Assembly (NCBI GenBank): GCA_965223215.1
Contig: CBDCVZ010000010.1
Coordinates: 1,798,001-1,862,000, forward strand
Length of the DNA stretch: 64,000 nucleotides
Source: JABDMH01 sp965223215
GTDB lineage: Bacteria > Bacteroidota > Bacteroidia > Chitinophagales > Saprospiraceae
Direction: 5' to 3'
Shown here: positions 44,714-52,454 of the stretch, in pieces
Layout: the number at the start of each line of letters is the position of its first letter
Position numbering within the stretch: position 1 is the first letter of the stretch
Position numbers and translations under genes: made by a program
The notes under the pieces: model-generated
What the model saw: the letters and a program-made list of their open reading frames with translations, nothing else
Database searches by the model: none
Told to the model about the DNA's origin: nothing

Positions 44714-46315
44714 ATGTATGCTTTACGGCAAATTGTTCTGCTCAACTTGGTCCTGCTTTCTACTCCTGTTTTTAGTCAGTTAACACACGAAAATGTTCGT
44801 AATGGTGAACTAATTATCCAACTGAGTCCAAGCGCTCAATTAAGTTCCGTCAATAATTTTTATCGTAGAAAATCAGGCTCAACCACCAAGCTATTATCCA
44901 AACATCTCCAAGTGTACAAGCTAACATTTCCTCCCAGCATCGATATTGCTGCAGTGAAAGAGCAACTCGAAGCAGATGAACGAATTATCCAGGTTCAGTA
45001 TAACCATAGCTTGATTCGTCGTGGGGGCACAACGACTCCCAACGACCCATTTTTTAAAGACCAATGGTATTTAGAGCGCATCGGTGCACCAGAAATTTGG
45101 GACCGTACCACTGGTGGTGTCACACCCTGTGGTGATACGATCGTGATTGCTGTTTTCGACTTCGGATTAGATGTAGACCATGAAGACATGCAGGGGCAAA
45201 TCTGGAAAAACAAGGCTGAGGTAGCAAACAATTCCTTTGACGATGATAACAACGGCTATGTAGACGATTACTTAGGCCTAAATCTTGATACTGGCAATGA
45301 CCAGCATGCCATTGATCCCAATTACCACGGTACTGAAGTGGCAAGTGTCATTGGAGCTCAATCTAATAATGAACTTGGAATCACGTCTCTTAATTGGCAA
45401 GTGCAAATGATGATCATCAGCTCAGTCGATAAGACTGAGGCCTTGGCCATAGAAGCATTCGATTACATCCTTGATCAACGCATCAAGTACAACCAAAGTG
45501 CCGGTGCAGAAGGTGCTTATGTGGTTGCCGTAAACAACTCGTGGGGGAGAGAGGGATTCTTTGAGGAAGATTTTCCGATTCTTTGTGGAATGTTTGATGA
45601 ACTCGGCAAAGCTGGTATCATCAGCGTCGGTTCCACCGAAAATGATCAGGTCAACACTGATGTATTTGGAGATATACCAAGTGATTGTTCCAGTGATTTT
45701 TTAATAGTGGTCACCAATACCGACGAAAATGACGAATTAGCGATCGGTGGCTTTGGCAAGCAAAACGTGGACTTGGGGGCACCAGGAGAATCTATTCGGG
45801 TGGTAGCTAGAGACAACAGCTACGGATTTGACAGCGGTACGTCCTTTGCAGCACCCTTGGTCACTGGAGCTGTGGGACTCCTTTACGCTTTACCCGAAGC
45901 TACCTTCTGCGACAATGCCCAACTTAGCCTCGAAGACGCTCTCCGTGACCTAAAGCGGTTTATTCTGGATGGTGTGACTCCGGTTAATGACCTGGCCGAC
46001 CGCACCGTTAGCGGTGGTCGGTTGGACTTATCCAAGAGTGCAGAATTGGTCACCAGCGATCGTGATCCGAGCATCAGCCCCATCAAGGTCTTTCCAAATC
46101 CAACCCGAGGTCTATTTGAATTGGACATTGATGCTGCTCATGGTGCGCTGCGATTCGAGATCTACGATGCCCTTGGCAGGTACGTTCGACCAGCGCAATT
46201 TTTGGCTCAAGGAATTAAAGTTACCATCGATGGTAGTAGTTGGCCCAGTGGAGCCTATTTTGTACAAATAAATGATCGGCACCAAACTTCTGTCGTCAAA
46301 GTTGTGAAAATATAG
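44714..46315 (+). CDS. Secreted subtilisin-like serine protease (S8) with T9SS sorting tail
   Basis: About 533 residues: signal peptide (MYALRQIVLLNLVLLSTPVFS), an inhibitor-like propeptide to about residue 100, and the S8 domain. The triad is complete: Asp in VIAVFDFGLDVDHED, His in NYHGTEVASVIG, Ser in SGTSFAAPLVTGAVG, plus the oxyanion Asn in NNSWG. The last 80 residues (VFPNPTRGLFELDI to VVKVVKI) are a type A T9SS C-terminal domain, so it is exported across the outer membrane and surface-anchored or released. The GTG at 44696 would add six residues; the ATG at 44714 fits the signal peptide better. Confidence 0.92.
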   Translation: MYALRQIVLLNLVLLSTPVFSQLTHENVRNGELIIQLSPSAQLSSVNNFYRRKSGSTTKLLSKHLQVYKLTFPPSIDIAAVKEQLEADERIIQVQYNHSLIRRGGTTTPNDPFFKDQWYLERIGAPEIWDRTTGGVTPCGDTIVIAVFDFGLDVDHEDMQGQIWKNKAEVANNSFDDDNNGYVDDYLGLNLDTGNDQHAIDPNYHGTEVASVIGAQSNNELGITSLNWQVQMMIISSVDKTEALAIEAFDYILDQRIKYNQSAGAEGAYVVAVNNSWGREGFFEEDFPILCGMFDELGKAGIISVGSTENDQVNTDVFGDIPSDCSSDFLIVVTNTDENDELAIGGFGKQNVDLGAPGESIRVVARDNSYGFDSGTSFAAPLVTGAVGLLYALPEATFCDNAQLSLEDALRDLKRFILDGVTPVNDLADRTVSGGRLDLSKSAELVTSDRDPSISPIKVFPNPTRGLFELDIDAAHGALRFEIYDALGRYVRPAQFLAQGIKVTIDGSSWPSGAYFVQINDRHQTSVVKVVKI

Positions 46316-46492
46316 CAGAAAGGAAATTGCAACACACCAAGCAAGCGTTGCCTAGAGATTGAGATGCCTGTCATGAAGAACAAAAAGCAGCAAACCATAC
46401 TAGATTGATCGACGTACCATGCCCATAAAATAATGCTACATGATGGGCAGGCCATTTAGCCCCGTGCAGGTCGTTTCCAGGCCATCATTAGC

Positions 46493-46531
46493 AAAAAAAA
46501 ATAGACCCTGTTTCGTCTAAAACAAGGTCTA
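46493..46531 (-). terminator. Intrinsic terminator for the repeat-protein gene
   Basis: On the minus strand a 12-bp stem with one mismatch (46531-46520 with 46513-46502), a 6-base loop and nine T residues (46501-46493) lie 81 bp after the stop of the repeat protein. The rest of the 46316-46611 gap holds only a weak TGCCCAT/ATGGGCA dyad (46420-46449). Confidence 0.85.
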
Positions 46532-46611
46532 TGGGAAAGTAATTAATGAGGCTTAAACTCTTTGATCGAGACAACTCCTCTCCTGATATGGTTTTCTAAG
46601 AATACAAAATA

Positions 46612-49389
46612 CTAGTGAATAATAAATTTATTATTATGCGTTTCTCCTGCTTTAGATTCCAAATGCAAAACGTACATCCCATGATAAAGCCCGGGAACTT
46701 CGATAATGATCGGGTCACTCTGACTTGAAATCAATTTGCTTGTGATTTGATATCCGCGCAGATCAAATATTTTCAAGAAAGTTTTCTCTTGAATAAAACC
46801 AGGTACTCGCATATGAACCAAACCATCACTGGCCTGCAAAATCAAAATTCGATCGGCTGAAGAAGACTCAGACGAACTGGGACAAGAGATTTTTCCCAAC
46901 TCAAAAAACGATGTACAATTTGGATTTAAGCTGTCGATAACTACAAATTCGTATTCGGTATCTCCATCGGCAGGGAAGGGTCCCAGGCGAAGTGGTAATA
47001 ATTCATAAGGGAATGCCCCATATTCCTTGCCGTTCCCCTTGAGCGTAAAATGCCCACTTGCTTCCACCTGATCAAAATTCAGGTGCACATAAAATGAATC
47101 ATTGGCACAGTCCATTGTATCAATATTGAAATTGGCAATTTCACAGGCTGGATCGCAGACTGGAGCGACCAAGTTTATGGAAGTGCAGCATGTTTCATTA
47201 TCAGATACGCAGATTTTTAATTCGTCAAGTGTATCCGAGTGACTCGGTATTTCAAGCTCAATGGGAAACTCATCCTTCCTATGAAAGCCAAGAGGCACAC
47301 CATTTAGGTATAGGTCCAAACCGTGAAATTCTGTTTCGATAGGATTTATTTTTAGCAAGTAGCTTCCATCGTCCAAACATTCGATTATTTCTGTATTGAT
47401 ATTTCCGAATTTACATTGCTCCTCGCATATTATTCTGCCAATGGGCAAATCAATGTGACAACTATGAATTTCTGAATCACAGACTTCAAACTTGTAAAAT
47501 GTTTCACCTCCCTCAAAAGGACCAACCTTTACGGGGAGATCTCGATATCTAAATTCGAGTTCATGACCATTACCCTTGACGATGAAGGATTCGGAGTGAG
47601 CTCCGACATGATCGAAATCAAGAATTATGTAGAATAATCCGGCAGAATCACAATCGGTGATTTCCTTTCTTAAATCCACAAAACATCCTTCATCATCGCA
47701 TCCGGGCGCATGAATCTCTCTCTTCACACAACAATCTGCATCATCCCCAACGCAAATCGTGATGACATCAACCTCCTTACCACTGGCCGGAAAATGCGTA
47801 ATCGTCAAAGGTAATTGGTTGCTTTGATAACGGCCAACCAACTTATCATTACCATACACCAAAAAGGTATCAAGTTCTGACTTAAAATCTAGCAAGACCT
47901 CGTAGGTCGTATCAGATGTACAGGCCCCCGCATCGAGTTTCATTTCATCCAAGAGGCATCCACCACAGTCAATATTTTCTACTTTTGATTCTATGACGCA
48001 TTCTTCGTTTTCGTAATCCTGAATCAGGATCTCATAGTCTGATCCGGAGTTACCAACTAGGGGACCAATTTTAACCGGAAGGCTAGCATATTCAAATTTT
48101 CCGTAAAGTTGGCCATTACCTTTGACTCTGAAATATTTGCTTTCACCAACCTCATGATTAAAATTTAAGAGCGCATAATATACGTCGCCGTCACATTCTG
48201 TTCGTTCAATTTCGAGATCAGAAAAACAGTCTTTGTCGAAGCAACGAGGCAGTTCAATTTTTTCATAAAATACACAGAATCCATCGACTGCTTCAATCCT
48301 TATTTTGGCATAACCTTCTTCGTAATTCGGAAAATTCGCGATGCGGAGAGGAAGCTCACCGTTGTCGTAAGTGGCAAAAAATGATCCATTGATGTATAGG
48401 TTAAAACTATCAAATTGCTCCGTAGAGAAATTCAGCTCCGCCACTATACTTGTGTCGGAATTGCAATCTTCAGCGACATCCAGTGTAAAATTGTTTAGAA
48501 AACAAGGACAAATGTCATCTCCGAGTGTTGCGGACACGATGCATTCCTGATTGTTAAAATCAATGATGGAAAATTCAAACACCTGATCTGTTGACCGAGC
48601 GTAGGGGCCTAGCACAATGGGTAGTTCTTCGTATAGAAAATATCGAAGTGTGTCGTCATTAGCTTTCACTAGAAAACTATCTGCTGGAGCTCTGTGATGG
48701 TTTACATCCAACTTAGTGTAAAATGATGAGTCTGTGCATTCCACCGCCTTCACAAATAATTCGGATAGCCCACAGGAATTAAAGCAATCGGGCGATTTAT
48801 ATTCAAGGACTTTACAACAGTCTTCATTGTCGTTGGCACAGACAACGAGTCGATCAAATTCATCTCCACAAAAAGGTATGCTGTCTAACAGAATCGGTAG
48901 ATCTGCTACTTTGTAAAACCCAATAAATTGATCATTGGCAAACACATCAAACCAGTCAAAGCCGACTCCTTCAAAGTCGATTTTTGCGGAATAATATTCC
49001 TCGCTATGGCAATCACTCGGTGCTATTTCTAAATTAGAAATATGACAATTAATATCACCACATTGCACTGTACCTACTTCTAGTGAAGCTGAACAGTTTG
49101 CTTCACCTTTATCGATGATGACAAACTCATAGGGCGTTTCACCATTCCCTTTCAAGGGGCCAATTTTGACAGGTAAATCTTGGTAGGAAAATTCCCCATA
49201 TTCGATTCCGTTTCCAGCTACTTTGAACCCCATCAGGCTAGTAGAATCATAGTGAAAATTGAGATAGGCATAAAATTCGCCCCCTTCACACGCTGTTAAT
49301 TCATACTTCACAGAATCGATATGACATTGGCCATGAAGAGCATGCACGCCTAAAATGATTATCAAGATAATTCCCCAATTCTTTTTCAT
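46612..49389 (-). CDS. Secreted protein of nine alternating repeats with T9SS sorting tail
   Basis: 925 residues: signal peptide (MKKNWGIILIIILGVHALHG), nine tandem cysteine-containing domains of about 90 residues, and an 80-residue T9SS tail. The domains alternate strictly A-B-A-B-A-B-A-B-A. Type A has VKGNGxxYGxFxYxxLPVKIGPLxG followed by YEFVIIDxxxxxC. Type B has FxVYxNDxxxGxYxxxxLPxxI, then I(T/K)ICVxDNxxCC and a C near the end. Each domain starts CxxxxxxxxxxxxC, so disulfides within or between domains are likely. Composition suggests beta-sandwich folds, perhaps adhesive. I know no name for the domains. Confidence 0.85.
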   Translation of the reverse strand: MKKNWGIILIIILGVHALHGQCHIDSVKYELTACEGGEFYAYLNFHYDSTSLMGFKVAGNGIEYGEFSYQDLPVKIGPLKGNGETPYEFVIIDKGEANCSASLEVGTVQCGDINCHISNLEIAPSDCHSEEYYSAKIDFEGVGFDWFDVFANDQFIGFYKVADLPILLDSIPFCGDEFDRLVVCANDNEDCCKVLEYKSPDCFNSCGLSELFVKAVECTDSSFYTKLDVNHHRAPADSFLVKANDDTLRYFLYEELPIVLGPYARSTDQVFEFSIIDFNNQECIVSATLGDDICPCFLNNFTLDVAEDCNSDTSIVAELNFSTEQFDSFNLYINGSFFATYDNGELPLRIANFPNYEEGYAKIRIEAVDGFCVFYEKIELPRCFDKDCFSDLEIERTECDGDVYYALLNFNHEVGESKYFRVKGNGQLYGKFEYASLPVKIGPLVGNSGSDYEILIQDYENEECVIESKVENIDCGGCLLDEMKLDAGACTSDTTYEVLLDFKSELDTFLVYGNDKLVGRYQSNQLPLTITHFPASGKEVDVITICVGDDADCCVKREIHAPGCDDEGCFVDLRKEITDCDSAGLFYIILDFDHVGAHSESFIVKGNGHELEFRYRDLPVKVGPFEGGETFYKFEVCDSEIHSCHIDLPIGRIICEEQCKFGNINTEIIECLDDGSYLLKINPIETEFHGLDLYLNGVPLGFHRKDEFPIELEIPSHSDTLDELKICVSDNETCCTSINLVAPVCDPACEIANFNIDTMDCANDSFYVHLNFDQVEASGHFTLKGNGKEYGAFPYELLPLRLGPFPADGDTEYEFVVIDSLNPNCTSFFELGKISCPSSSESSSADRILILQASDGLVHMRVPGFIQEKTFLKIFDLRGYQITSKLISSQSDPIIIEVPGLYHGMYVLHLESKAGETHNNKFIIH

Positions 49390-49546
49390 ATCTATCATAT
49401 TATTGCTGGGATTTCAAAATGTAGATACAAGTATTGGTGAAAACGTGGCCTACCAACTCATGAAATGAAATGGAAATCGTATAAAACCTAGTGGTGTGGT
49501 CCCACCTAAGAAAAAAATATCTTAAGAAGAGGATTGCCCCTTATGG

Positions 49547-50515
49547 CTATTCGCGGTCAGAACCCTTAAAGAGAGATTCTACAAATGCCCTTTTATTGAA
49601 GATCTGCAGCATTTCGATCCCTTCACCCACGCCGATGTATTTGATTGGAATTTTGAATTGGTCCGAGATTCCGAGGGCAACTCCACCCTTAGCAGTACCA
49701 TCCAGTTTGGTCAGAGCGAGGGCTGTGACATCGGTAGATTCAGAAAACTTTGCACATTGTTCAAAGGCATTTTGGCCGGTGGTTGCATCGAGGACCAATA
49801 GCACTTCATGAGGGGCTCCAGGCATCTTCTTCCCAATTGAATTGCGAATCTTGGTCAGTTCTTTCATTAGATTCAATTTGGTATGCAGCCGACCTGCTGT
49901 ATCAATAATAGCTACATCATATTGATTATTGATCGCATGTTGAACTGTCTCATAGGCGACTGCAGCAGGATCAGATTTCATACCCTTGCTGTAGAAGTCA
50001 CAATTGACCCTTTCTGACCAAATCTTGAGTTGATCGACTGCAGCAGCACGAAAAGTATCACCAGCACCCAGCACTACTTTTTTACCCCGCTGCTGATACT
50101 GATGGGCGATTTTCCCAATGGTCGTTGTTTTTCCGACTCCGTTCACCCCAACCACGAGCATGATGTGTGGTAGCTCATCCTGTGGAAAGGTAAAATCTTC
50201 GAGATCTTCCGTATTATTCTCGGTAAGTAGCTCGACTATTTCATCTTTCAGCAAGCTATTAAGTTCACTCGTTGAAACATATTTATCTCGAGCCACTCGA
50301 GCCTCAACACGTTCGATAATCTTAATTGTGGTATCTAAACCAACGTCGGCTGAAATGAGAATCTGCTCCAATTCATCGAGCACTTCGTCATCTACCTTTG
50401 CCTTACCCGCTACGGCACGAGTAATTTTGGAAAATATGTTGGTCTTTGTTTTTTCGAGACCTTTATCTAGGTCTTCTTCCCTTTTCTTGTTGAAAAATTT
50501 ATCAAAGAAGCCCAT
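49547..50515 (-). CDS. ftsY: Signal recognition particle receptor FtsY
   Basis: SRP receptor GTPase at the membrane. 322 residues with the N domain (helical, 1-110), then G1 VVGVNGVGKTTTIGK (near residue 118), DTFRAAAVDQL (near 152), G3 IIDTAGRLHTK (near 202) and G4 ALTKLDGTAKGG (near 267). The short N-terminus lacks the long acidic A domain of E. coli. It ends the rpmB-rpmG-DUF4295-ftsY operon. Confidence 0.97.
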   Translation of the reverse strand: MGFFDKFFNKKREEDLDKGLEKTKTNIFSKITRAVAGKAKVDDEVLDELEQILISADVGLDTTIKIIERVEARVARDKYVSTSELNSLLKDEIVELLTENNTEDLEDFTFPQDELPHIMLVVGVNGVGKTTTIGKIAHQYQQRGKKVVLGAGDTFRAAAVDQLKIWSERVNCDFYSKGMKSDPAAVAYETVQHAINNQYDVAIIDTAGRLHTKLNLMKELTKIRNSIGKKMPGAPHEVLLVLDATTGQNAFEQCAKFSESTDVTALALTKLDGTAKGGVALGISDQFKIPIKYIGVGEGIEMLQIFNKRAFVESLFKGSDRE

Positions 50516-50591
50516 AGAATGCTACTAGTCGTCGAAAGTATACCTGAAAAGTTCCGATCTAAGAAGGTAAAGATCGAAAGTATGTGAAGGG

Positions 50592-50765
50592 TTATTTTTT
50601 TTGGAAAAAAGCCTTGGCCTCGTCCTTGTGGATCATCATCTCCTTATAGAGATATTTTCCAGTCTTTGGGTCTTTGATGGGTTTTACCACTTTTACAAAA
50701 TCCTTACCCGTGCCAGCATTTGCAGCACGTTGGCTTACTCGGGCGTTCTTACTTACTTTGGCCAT
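50592..50765 (-). CDS. DUF4295 small basic protein
   Basis: 57 residues starting MAKVSKNARVSQRAANAGTG and ending in DEAKAFFQKK. This short Bacteroidota-specific family is found between rpmG and ftsY. Size, basic character and linkage suggest a ribosome-associated protein; this is inference. It starts 2 bp after the rpmG stop. Confidence 0.9.
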   Translation of the reverse strand: MAKVSKNARVSQRAANAGTGKDFVKVVKPIKDPKTGKYLYKEMMIHKDEAKAFFQKK

Positions 50766-50767
50766 AA

Positions 50768-50956
50768 TTACTTGATTTCTTTGTGTATGGTATATTTCTT
50801 CAGGATGGGATTGTACTTCTTCAGTTCAATCCGATCTGGTGTATTCTTTCTATTCTTTTGCGTTACGTATCGGGAAGTTCCAGGCATACCAGAACTCTTA
50901 TGCTCTGTACACTCGAGAATGATCTGGATCCGATTACCCTTTGATTTCTTTGCCAT
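50768..50956 (-). CDS. rpmG: 50S ribosomal protein L33
   Basis: 62 residues, MAKKSKGNRIQIILECTE, then RYVTQKNRKNTPDRIELKKY and NPILKKYTIHKE: the complete L33 pattern. It lacks the four zinc cysteines of the C+ form (only one Cys, in LECTE), so it is the zinc-independent type. Confidence 0.96.
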   Translation of the reverse strand: MAKKSKGNRIQIILECTEHKSSGMPGTSRYVTQKNRKNTPDRIELKKYNPILKKYTIHKEIK

Positions 50957-50978
50957 GATCGCTTAAATTAATGAGTTT

Positions 50979-51227
50979 CTACAATTTGACGCCAGTGTCA
51001 ACGCCTTTTTTCTCCAGCTTTTTAAGGTATGCGAAGATACCAAGCTTGTTGATGGTACGGATTGCTCTCGTACTTACCCGGAGTGTAATCCACTTACCAA
51101 CCTCGGGTATAAAGAACCGCTTCTTTTGCAAGTTCGGAACAAAGACTCGCTTGGTGCGTCGATTGGAATGCGAAACGTTATTGCCCGCGATGGGTCTTTT
51201 TCCAGTTAGTTGACAAACTCGTGACAT
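50979..51227 (-). CDS. rpmB: 50S ribosomal protein L28
   Basis: 82 residues, MSRVCQLTGKRPIAGNNVSH, then RTKRVFVPNLQKKRFFIPEV and the Arg-rich TLRVSTRAIRTINKLG: full-length L28. It is the first gene of the operon with rpmG, DUF4295 and ftsY. The single Cys in VCQLTGK, without further Cys pairs, marks the zinc-free form. Confidence 0.96.
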   Translation of the reverse strand: MSRVCQLTGKRPIAGNNVSHSNRRTKRVFVPNLQKKRFFIPEVGKWITLRVSTRAIRTINKLGIFAYLKKLEKKGVDTGVKL

Positions 51228-51329
51228 TGTCCTTTCATTTAAGATTTTGCTCGTGACCTTACCCTTCCTCCGATGATTTTCGATTGGATTTCAGAACCAA
51301 CCCACTCCGGAGATTTTAGATTTACTTTG

Positions 51330-51423
51330 TGACCTCGGCAGGATTCGAACCTGCAACCTCTTGATTCGTAGTCAAGTGCTCCCTGCCTGCCGGCAGGCAG
51401 GTATCCAGTTAAGCTACGAAGCC
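51330..51423 (-). tRNA. tRNA-Arg(ACG) copy 4, with 20-nt palindromic insertion in the D-arm
   Basis: Same sequence as the intact copy except for 20 extra bases (51382-51401) between A21 and G22, the junction of the D-loop and the 3' strand of the D-stem. Acceptor, anticodon (CTTGA-CTACGAA-TCAAG, anticodon ACG) and T arms are unchanged. Its 3' flank (CACAAAGT...) is the outer edge of the array. Whether the product is functional is doubtful. Confidence 0.8.
51382..51401. repeat. 20-bp perfect palindrome inserted in tRNA copy 4
   Basis: CCTGCCTGCCGGCAGGCAGG equals its own reverse complement. Removing exactly these 20 bases restores the intact tRNA-Arg sequence. No target-site duplication longer than one base can be seen. 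Confidence 0.95.
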
Positions 51424-51426
51424 CTC

Positions 51427-51681
51427 TTACCTCTCACCTCTATTCCTCCATTTCCTCTTAATGTATTCCTTGCCCACCCCACTCTTCAAATACCGCTCTC
51501 GCTTCAGAGCATCGTCAAAGGTTCTAAATTCCTCATAGAAGAATACTTCCCAGGGAATATGCCCTTTTGTTGACTTGGTCTTACCCTGGTTGTGCAAGAG
51601 CAATCTTCTCTCAACATCGTCGGTAGCTCCAACGTAGAACCAGCCGTTCTTTTGACTCCTCAATACATAAGTATAGAACAT
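51427..51681 (-). CDS. GIY-YIG nuclease domain protein, copy 3
   Basis: 84 residues, a single GIY-YIG domain of the UPF0213/YhbQ type. It starts MFYTYVLRSQKNGWFYVGAT (the GIY and YIG elements read TYV and YVG), followed by the conserved Arg in DVERRL, Glu in FFYEEF and the C-terminal KRERYLKSGVGKEYIKRK. The frame is open to TTG at 51750, but those residues are translated tRNA, so ATG 51681 is the start. Identical in protein to copy 2; residue Leu replaces the usual Glu before HNQG. Confidence 0.85.
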   Translation of the reverse strand: MFYTYVLRSQKNGWFYVGATDDVERRLLLHNQGKTKSTKGHIPWEVFFYEEFRTFDDALKRERYLKSGVGKEYIKRKWRNRGER

Positions 51682-51704
51682 TATCCTTCGATAATTCTTC
51701 TTTG

Positions 51705-51798
51705 TGACCTCGGCAGGATTCGAACCTGCAACCTCTTGATTCGTAGTCAAGTGCTCCCTGCCTGCCGGCAGGCAGGTATCCAGTTAAGCTACGAAGCC
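51705..51798 (-). tRNA. tRNA-Arg(ACG) copy 3, with 20-nt palindromic insertion in the D-arm
   Basis: Identical to copy 4, including the position of the insertion (51757-51776). The anticodon loop CTACGAA gives anticodon ACG. The first base pair G1-C72 is intact. Confidence 0.8.
51757..51776. repeat. 20-bp perfect palindrome inserted in tRNA copy 3
   Basis: Same 20-bp palindrome at the same tRNA position, A21/G22. Confidence 0.95.
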
Positions 51799-51801
51799 CT
51801 C

Positions 51802-52056
51802 TTACCTCTCACCTCTATTCCTCCATTTCCTCTTAATGTATTCCTTGCCCACCCCACTCTTCAAATACCGCTCTCGCTTCAGAGCATCGTCAAAGGTTCT
51901 AAATTCCTCATAGAAGAATACTTCCCAGGGAATATGCCCTTTTGTTGACTTGGTCTTACCCTGGTTGTGCAAGAGCAATCTTCTCTCAACATCGTCGGTA
52001 GCTCCAACGTAGAACCAGCCGTTCTTTTGACTCCTCAATACATAAGTATAGAACAT
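51802..52056 (-). CDS. GIY-YIG nuclease domain protein, copy 2
   Basis: 84 residues, identical in protein sequence to copy 3 and the product of a recent unit duplication. The domain is complete and there is no frameshift. Start at ATG 52056, 23 bases after the upstream tRNA; stop 3 bases before the next tRNA. Confidence 0.85.
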   Translation of the reverse strand: MFYTYVLRSQKNGWFYVGATDDVERRLLLHNQGKTKSTKGHIPWEVFFYEEFRTFDDALKRERYLKSGVGKEYIKRKWRNRGER

Positions 52057-52079
52057 TATCCTTCGATAATTCTTCTTTG

Positions 52080-52173
52080 TGACCTCGGCAGGATTCGAAC
52101 CTGCAACCTCTTGATTCGTAGTCAAGTGCTCCCTGCCTGCCGGCAGGCAGGTATCCAGTTAAGCTACGAAGCA
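52080..52173 (-). tRNA. tRNA-Arg(ACG) copy 2, with insertion and a changed first base
   Basis: Carries the same 20-nt insertion (52132-52151). In addition the first base of the acceptor stem is T instead of G, giving a 1:72 mismatch (U-C). This should impair 5' processing or charging, so this copy is probably not a working tRNA. Confidence 0.7.
52132..52151. repeat. 20-bp perfect palindrome inserted in tRNA copy 2
   Basis: Same 20-bp palindrome at the same tRNA position, A21/G22. Confidence 0.95.
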
Positions 52174-52176
52174 CTC

Positions 52177-52431
52177 TTACCTCTCACCTCTATTCCTCCA
52201 TTTCCTCTTAATGTATTCCTTGCCCACCCCACTCTTCAAATACCGCTCTCGCTTCAGAGCATCGTCAAAGGTTCTAAATTCCTCATAGAAGAATAGTTCC
52301 CAGGGAATATGCCCTTTTGTTGACTTGGTCTTACCCTGGTTGTGCTCGAGCAATCTTCTCTCAACATCGTCGGTAGCTCCAACGTAGAACCAGCCGTTCT
52401 TTTGACTCCTCAATACATAAGTATAGAACAT
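52177..52431 (-). CDS. GIY-YIG nuclease domain protein, copy 1 (promoter-proximal)
   Basis: 84 residues like the other two but with Glu in RRLLEHNQG, the usual residue in this family, and Leu for Val in IPWELFF. It therefore looks like the parental form and the other two like derived copies. It follows the intact tRNA-Arg by 23 bases. Small GIY-YIG proteins of this type are predicted structure-specific or site-specific endonucleases; some homing endonucleases use the same fold. The substrate is unknown. Confidence 0.87.
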   Translation of the reverse strand: MFYTYVLRSQKNGWFYVGATDDVERRLLEHNQGKTKSTKGHIPWELFFYEEFRTFDDALKRERYLKSGVGKEYIKRKWRNRGER

Positions 52432-52454
52432 TATCCTTCGATAATTCTTCTTTG

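Noticed and set aside
46420..46449. TGCCCAT/ATGGGCA dyad after the subtilase gene
   Set aside because: 7-bp stem with a 16-base loop and no T-run; weak as a terminator and left out of the feature list.
51592..51948. Plus-strand frames of about 110 residues across the array, containing a CDLGRIRTCNLLIRSQ-like segment
   Set aside because: They are the complement of the tRNA-Arg and GIY-YIG genes. The segment is a translation of the antisense of the tRNA, a well-known source of false protein annotations.
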